Origin: Magnolia sinica
Lineage: Eukaryota > Streptophyta > Magnoliopsida > Magnoliales > Magnoliaceae
Assembly (NCBI RefSeq): GCF_029962835.1
Contig: NC_080583.1
Span: forward strand, 70,479,158-70,543,157
Direction of reading: 5' to 3'
Length of the DNA stretch: 64,000 nt
Made by a program: the position numbers and the translations under genes. The notes beneath the pieces were generated by a model that searched no databases, was not told the DNA's origin, and saw only the letters and a program-made list of their open reading frames with translations. The number at the start of each line of letters is the position of its first letter. The first letter of the stretch is position 1. This document shows positions 58,907 to 64,000 of the stretch, piece by piece.

Positions 58907-61900
58907 TGTCAAGCCCCAAACTCGAAAACCGGGCTCACAAAATTTTCGATCACCGAATCCGGCGCTGACAGCCTCTGTAGAACCCCATTCTCGACTCCCA
59001 GCGTCCATTCACCCGGTTCCAATCCTGGGATGCTACGAGGAGAATTTTTCAACATCAGTTTGATTCATAATAAGTATAACCAAAGGCATAACTCACAAAC
59101 AACAACCAAAAACTCCATCACATTTCTACTATGATAAAAAACTTTACAAGTACAATGAGCATAAAGGGAAATACAATGATGATGAACAAATCTCCAAAAT
59201 AATCTGCCACGTGCTCAAGCCTCAGCACTGCTGCGATCCAACGTCACCTGTATGCAACGGTCGTACATAAGCTTATAGAAAGCTTAGAGGGTGGTGAAAG
59301 TGTGTTCAAGGTGGTAATGCAGTTATGCAGTATTAGAGTAATGCGGAACATGCTGATGAAAGCCAAGAATACCATTAGCCGTATCAAGGCCATGTGGTGC
59401 AAAGCATGAATGATGTCGGCCATACCAAGGCCATGCAATGCGAAATGCAACTCAAGCATATAAATCCTCATCTAAGTCCACATGTCAATATGGCTCAAAT
59501 TTGAAATATCACCGGGGTCTAGTACACTCCAGCCAGATTGCCGCCCCATTGCGCACAATAAGGTGAGTGGAAGAGACCTTACTATCCGCCTGCCAATATC
59601 AGGCTTGGCTCGTCAATAGCAGACCCATTCCTCGAGCTGGTCAGACTCAGCCTAGTATTACCCCCTACTCTCGGGTGGGTAAGGCCGCACCCCCTTTCAA
59701 CCAACCACGACACAGTGGAAAACGCAACCTTCTGGTAATCGGCACTCGACACTCATGCACTTACTCAGTCTAGACGTTGGAGCAACCTCTTGGTACCATA
59801 AGGGTTTAGGGACTTTCACCCAGGGATATCTATAGCACCCCATGTACAACAAGATTTTCGGTATCCAATCCTGTCAACCACGATACGCCTGTGGAGGCTA
59901 CGGCCCTAATGTCGCTAGGGCGTATAGTACCATATCACACAATGCGAATGCATGAATCACACTATCTAGTCATGCAGCAATCCTGCGCGTATCGTGTGCT
60001 CATGCAGGGCAGCACCGCCTATCTGGGAGCCCATAAACAATCTGCCCGAGGGCATATGCTATGATCAGTCACTCCTCATATCAAGCATACATATGATGTG
60101 TATGATCGTGAATCATGTGACTATACTAAGCAGGTTATATGGTAAATGATGCAGTTCATAACGAAGATGGGCTTAGATGGCCTACATATTATATGTACGG
60201 GCCTATAATGAGCCCTAGGAAGAGTCATAATGTGGACATTTAACCAAGACTATACTTGCAACGTGGACCTCAAACTAACATTACTCCGAAGGCATAACCT
60301 ATCGTAAACATCATTGTATAAACTATGTTAGGATCACACATTGTAATGGGCTTTACGTACATCCAATTGGGCCTTCAATATATCAAATGAGCCATATCAC
60401 ATGGGCCTTACATTCATCAAATGGGCCGCATTAATGGGCTTCACCAATGGGCCTTATGTACATTGTAATGGGCCATAGCCCATGGGCCTTAAAATACATC
60501 ACAATGGGCCTAATCACATGGGCCTTATGTGTATCAAATGGGCAACACCAATTGGGTCCCATATGTACATCAAATGGGCCTCAACCCATAGGTCCTAATA
60601 CATCGAATGGGCCTCATAACATGGGCCTTACATCCACATCAAAGTGGGCCCCAATGGACTACCGCAGATAAATTAAGATGGGCCTCATCCACATACCAAG
60701 GTGGGGTCCACTTAAGGTATGGATCTGGCTCATTCTTTATGCCCATGCCATAAAATAAGCTTTTTAAAATGGATGGATAGGTTGGATGTAGCACCTGCCT
60801 CATGATGGGGGTCCACATGAAGGCCCACCACCCAGTATATTATATATAATATAATATATATTTTATATATAGTATATACAATATTATGAATATAATATAA
60901 TATTATATATACACACACACACACACACACACGCCCACACACACACACGCACACGCGCACACACACCCACCGTCCCCTGGATGGTGGGGATATAACACAT
61001 AAATTACAGTGGGCTCCACCGTCCAGGCGGACGGTGGAAATGAAACACATATATCACTGTGGGCTCCACGTGGGCCCCACCATAATGTTAATACACCATC
61101 CAACCCGTTGATAAGGTCACGTAGACCTAGATGAAGGGTAGAAGCAAATTTTATCCTGATCCAAAACTTTTGTGGACCCAGAAAGGATTTCAAAGGTCAC
61201 AATTCAATCCCACTGTTTACTACGGTGTGGTCCACTTGAGCTTTGGACGTGGATAAAATTTGGAGGGGGCCCACTTAAGGAAGTGGCCCACCTCATGAAC
61301 GGGTTGGATGGCAAATAAGCATCAAGGTGGGGCCCACGGCTAAAGCCGTGGGTGGCTGTCCCCCGTCGGTCCACATGTAACGCCTGCTGCCTACTGACAC
61401 AGCAACGTTGGCTGTTGTGTTATAATTTTTTTTATGGTTTTCATAGGTGGGGTCCACATCTAGAGAATCCACTCCGTCCAATGGCCCTCCATGGCTCCAA
61501 ACAAGCAAAATAAGTCCAATATTGGGCATATTTTGGTGTATAAAATTATTAGGGAAAGTTTCAATGGTGAAAACCACCATTTGCTACGGTATGGCCCGCC
61601 AGGACCTCGGGTTGACACCATTTTTCGGTTCAACGCCTAAAATGAGGTTGGGAAAGGAATGGACGGCGTGGATTGAAGACATATATCAAGGTGAGGCCAA
61701 AATAAGTGGGCCTCCCCCATTGGCTTGGAACCAAGCTAATATTTGTGTTTTCCAACAAACGTCCAGCGTCCCTGGACACTGGACTTAGCAAATACATTAG
61801 ACGTGGGCCCTACTTAGGTGGGCCACCTCATGGAGGATGGTGTGGATACTACACACACAAAGTGGGCCCCACTTGTAGATGTTTTGGATAGAATACATGC

Positions 61901-62989
61901 CTCATGGTGGGGTTCATTTAAGTGGGCCATACAACCATGTTATGATCACACATAAAAAAATGAAATAGAGAGGGAGAGAAAGAGATAGAGAGTGGGAAAC
62001 GCGTGGAGGGACCCCGGCACCATGGGCCCTCCGTTGCACTAAATCATACATCAAGTGGGTCCCATTACATATGGGCTCATTAAATCAAAATCCAACGTTA
62101 GACGGTCTAGATGATCCTAAGTATGCAAGAAAAATAAACATCATGATGGGGTCCATGGAGAATGGCCCCATCATGGAATGATCATGATGATCTAAGTGGG
62201 CCATCGGCCACATCTTAGGGTTCAAAGTGAGATCCCAACCATTGATCGGTTGGCCTCACTTGACCCATCTTAAAAATATTAAAACTACCTTATCAAAGCA
62301 CCCACCATTTGATCTTCTTACTCCCTTGGCTTCCCTAACTCCTTAGCTTTGATTCCAACGAAGGAGATGAGGTTTGGATGGTTGAGATGGGAGATGAAGG
62401 GGTAGGAAAAGTGGGCCACACTTGTGGCTCTCTTGGAGTGGAAGAGCTTGGACGGATGGTGCTCTTGAGTTGCTTGGGAATGACTTTGAAAATGAATGAG
62501 AGAGAGAGACTTGTAAAGGGAGAGAGATGGGTGATGGATGTTTTGATGTGGTGAATGAAGGGTGTAAGAGCCCTTTTTTGACTTTTGTGGCAAATGTTGT
62601 AAGAAAAGTATGGGCTTTATAAGAACTTTTTAACTTCTGAGGCTTGCTTGGGAAAGGGTGAAAGGTGATGTATACTTGACACGTACTTGATATGATGGGA
62701 TTGATTGATGTAATAAGTCGTAGAGATTCTCTCGGGTTTTGCAACGCGCGGCGTTTTCCTCACACTGAACGCTGGCCTACATCTCCCAACCAGGGTATCG
62801 CCTCGGCACGCGAGTCACGGTGACGGCGCGGTCGCTATGGTACAAGTCTTGAGTTGAGTCGACTTGGGTTGACGGCATGTGAATCAGGGTCGCGCGTAAA
62901 TACCGGTTAAGGGTCGAAGGTTGTCGAAATTCGACCGGAAAGACCGCGGAAGTCTATGGAATGGTACGGTTTAGGATACGGGGCTTACA
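58907..62989 (-). repeat. Tekay-like 5' LTR (right), 4.1 kb
   Basis: Partner of 49,875-53,995. Its TGGGCC array is at 60,340-60,690 and its AT/CA tract at 60,834-60,968. It is followed by the target duplication TCTGC and the rest of the copia element. Confidence 0.9.
60340..60690. repeat. Array of TGGGCC words in the right LTR
   Basis: The same array as at 51,313-51,656, with a few words altered (for example atgggcaac and atgagcc), so it has decayed slightly since insertion. Confidence 0.7.
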
Positions 62990-62994
62990 TCTGC

Positions 62995-63404
62995 TCTTTC
63001 AATTTCTCATGTAGAAAAGTTGTCTTTATATCCATTTGTTTCAATTCAAGCTTGTGTTAGGCAACCAGCGCCAATACAAATCTGATAGATACTTGCTTCA
63101 CCACATGAGTGAATATTTTAGTGAAGTTAACACCTTCTTTCTGAGCATATCTATTTGCTATTAACCTTGCCTTATAGCTATTTTGTTTATTCTTAAAGAT
63201 CCACTTACACCTGATCGCTTTAGGGCATATGGGAAACTTTACCAGCTCTCACGTCCCATTCTTATACAAAGAGTCCATCTTGTCATGCATTACAGATTTT
63301 CACTTTTTCGACATCTGTATCGTCAAGAGCCTCTTAAAAAATAAGCGGATTCCCCTTATTTGTAATGAGGGCAAATCTAACATTCGAGTCATCTCTATAT
63401 CTCA
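62995..63404 (-). mobile_element. Ty1/copia element, continuation right of the nested insertion (broken)
   Basis: Minus-strand words typical of the start of copia RT: CKWIFKNKQNSYKARLIA near 63,195, NFTKIFTHVVKQVSIRFVLA near 63,100 and LELKQMDIKTTFLHEKL near 63,030. This is the same element as 47,974-49,874. Confidence 0.8.
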
Positions 63405-64000
63405 TGTAATACCCTGAATTTTCACAGCCCGATTATATAATCGTACCCGAGAATTCTGGGTGTTAATAATGTAAAAATTGGATGCTTCAAAATTATACCT
63501 TGTTTTTTTTTTAATCACATCCAGTTACATTCATGAAGGTAACCATTCATGAGAGTAAAATTAACTATATTTATTATTCCATTAGAGTAAATGAATTCAA
63601 CAAATCATCAAATGCCCTCTAAATGGGAGCTTATTACATTATCAAAGTTTGTAATGAAAAATAAATAAAACTAAGTGTGTACTATTCTTCTTCTTTATTT
63701 GAACCCGTCTTACGTCAACCTATGATTCACCTGCAACATCTATATGGTTGAAGAGGGTTAATGCCCTACTCATAGTGGTGGTTGCCCTTTAAAGTTTATA
63801 ATGATTCAAGTAATTCATAAGAATAATAGAAGGGTCCCGATACATCCCATACTTCACAAATACAAGTGGAATCGGTATGCGCAAACATTCTACATGAAAT
63901 GTATGCTTAGCAAAGTATGTGCGGTCCATCACACTCAGCGATCATCATAATGTGAAAAATAGTTTATAAATATCTGCCTCACCTTACATCTCACACTATG
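63405..64000. mobile_element. Probable start of another LTR, running off the window
   Basis: The copia similarity ends where 'TGTAATACCCTGAATTTTCA' begins. A TGTAA(C/T)ACCC edge is common among plant Ty3/gypsy LTRs. No coding similarity and no second edge are visible, so the family and the right end are unknown. Confidence 0.35.

Larger units (their letters stand above)
49875..62989 (-). mobile_element. Ty3/gypsy Tekay-like chromovirus, both LTRs and TSD present (broken)
   Basis: 13,115 bp. The LTRs are 49,875-53,995 and 58,907-62,989, with plus-strand edges TGTCA...GCTTACA. The target-site duplication TCTGC lies at 49,870-49,874 and 62,990-62,994, so both outer ends are original. The minus-strand internal region carries the primer site, gag, RT, RNase H, integrase and chromodomain. 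It is structurally complete, but the coding part is broken in several places. The LTRs differ by several percent by eye, so it is probably a few million years old. It inserted into the RT part of the copia element. Confidence 0.92.

Noticed and set aside
1-64000. A new defence, toxin or biosynthetic system
   Set aside because: Besides the UGT pair, every recognisable coding stretch belongs to known transposon families. One glycosyltransferase with no other biosynthetic gene nearby does not make a cluster.

Overview
The window is nuclear DNA from a flowering plant, very probably a magnoliid (Magnolia/Liriodendron/Cinnamomum-like). The evidence is one spliced plant UDP-glycosyltransferase gene with a PSPG box and its broken twin, plant lineages of LTR retrotransposon (Tekay-like, Athila-like, copia, TRIM), a CACTA transposon, a plant L1-type LINE, and many foldback MITEs built on the 'ggcccaccatgatgtat ... 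ccacaccatccatcc' sequence. I associate that sequence with magnoliid genomes from memory; no database was searched. About nine tenths of the window is transposon-derived and there is only one credible intact host gene.

Layout. 1-3,052: 3' part of a CACTA (En/Spm) element with a degenerate transposon gene and a TRIM nearby. 3,053-6,812: partial minus-strand Tekay-like Ty3/gypsy copy. 6,813-7,757: LINE fragment, fused at 7,757/7,758 to the cut-off 3' end of UGT copy A (7,758-9,837, minus). 10,114-13,342: MITEs, a long palindrome and the tip of a copia LTR. 13,562-15,245: LINE ORF1. 15,246-19,994: second partial Tekay-like copy. 19,995-21,512: LINE ORF1 end plus ORF2 endonuclease. 21,513-33,582: Athila-like element with 5-bp target-site duplications, sitting inside the LINE. 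33,583-34,520: LINE reverse-transcriptase part. 34,555-35,010: copia-type LTR fragment. 35,468-37,959: UGT copy B, the intact gene (minus). 38,246-38,625: MULE-type MITE. 38,724-44,663: three tandem 2-kb end-to-end palindromes. 44,664-47,973: flank with two further MITEs. 47,974-49,874 and 62,995-63,404: a minus-strand copia element split by a 13.1-kb Tekay-like element with 4.1-kb LTRs (49,875-62,989, TSD TCTGC). 63,405-64,000: probable start of another LTR.

The parts fit a tandem segmental duplication. The ancestral unit was [Tekay-like copy - LINE - UGT - MITEs - copia LTR]. Copy A runs from 3,053 or earlier to 13,342, and copy B runs from 15,246 or later to about 48,050. After duplication, copy A lost the UGT 3' end by a LINE/UGT fusion. 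Copy B gained the Athila element, a PIF/Harbinger-type MITE and a hAT-type MITE, for which copy A keeps the empty sites, and it also holds the palindrome array. The pair therefore gives a relative timeline of insertions.

I did not find an undescribed biological system. The most unusual structure is the tandem trio of 2-kb palindromes upstream of the intact UGT gene.
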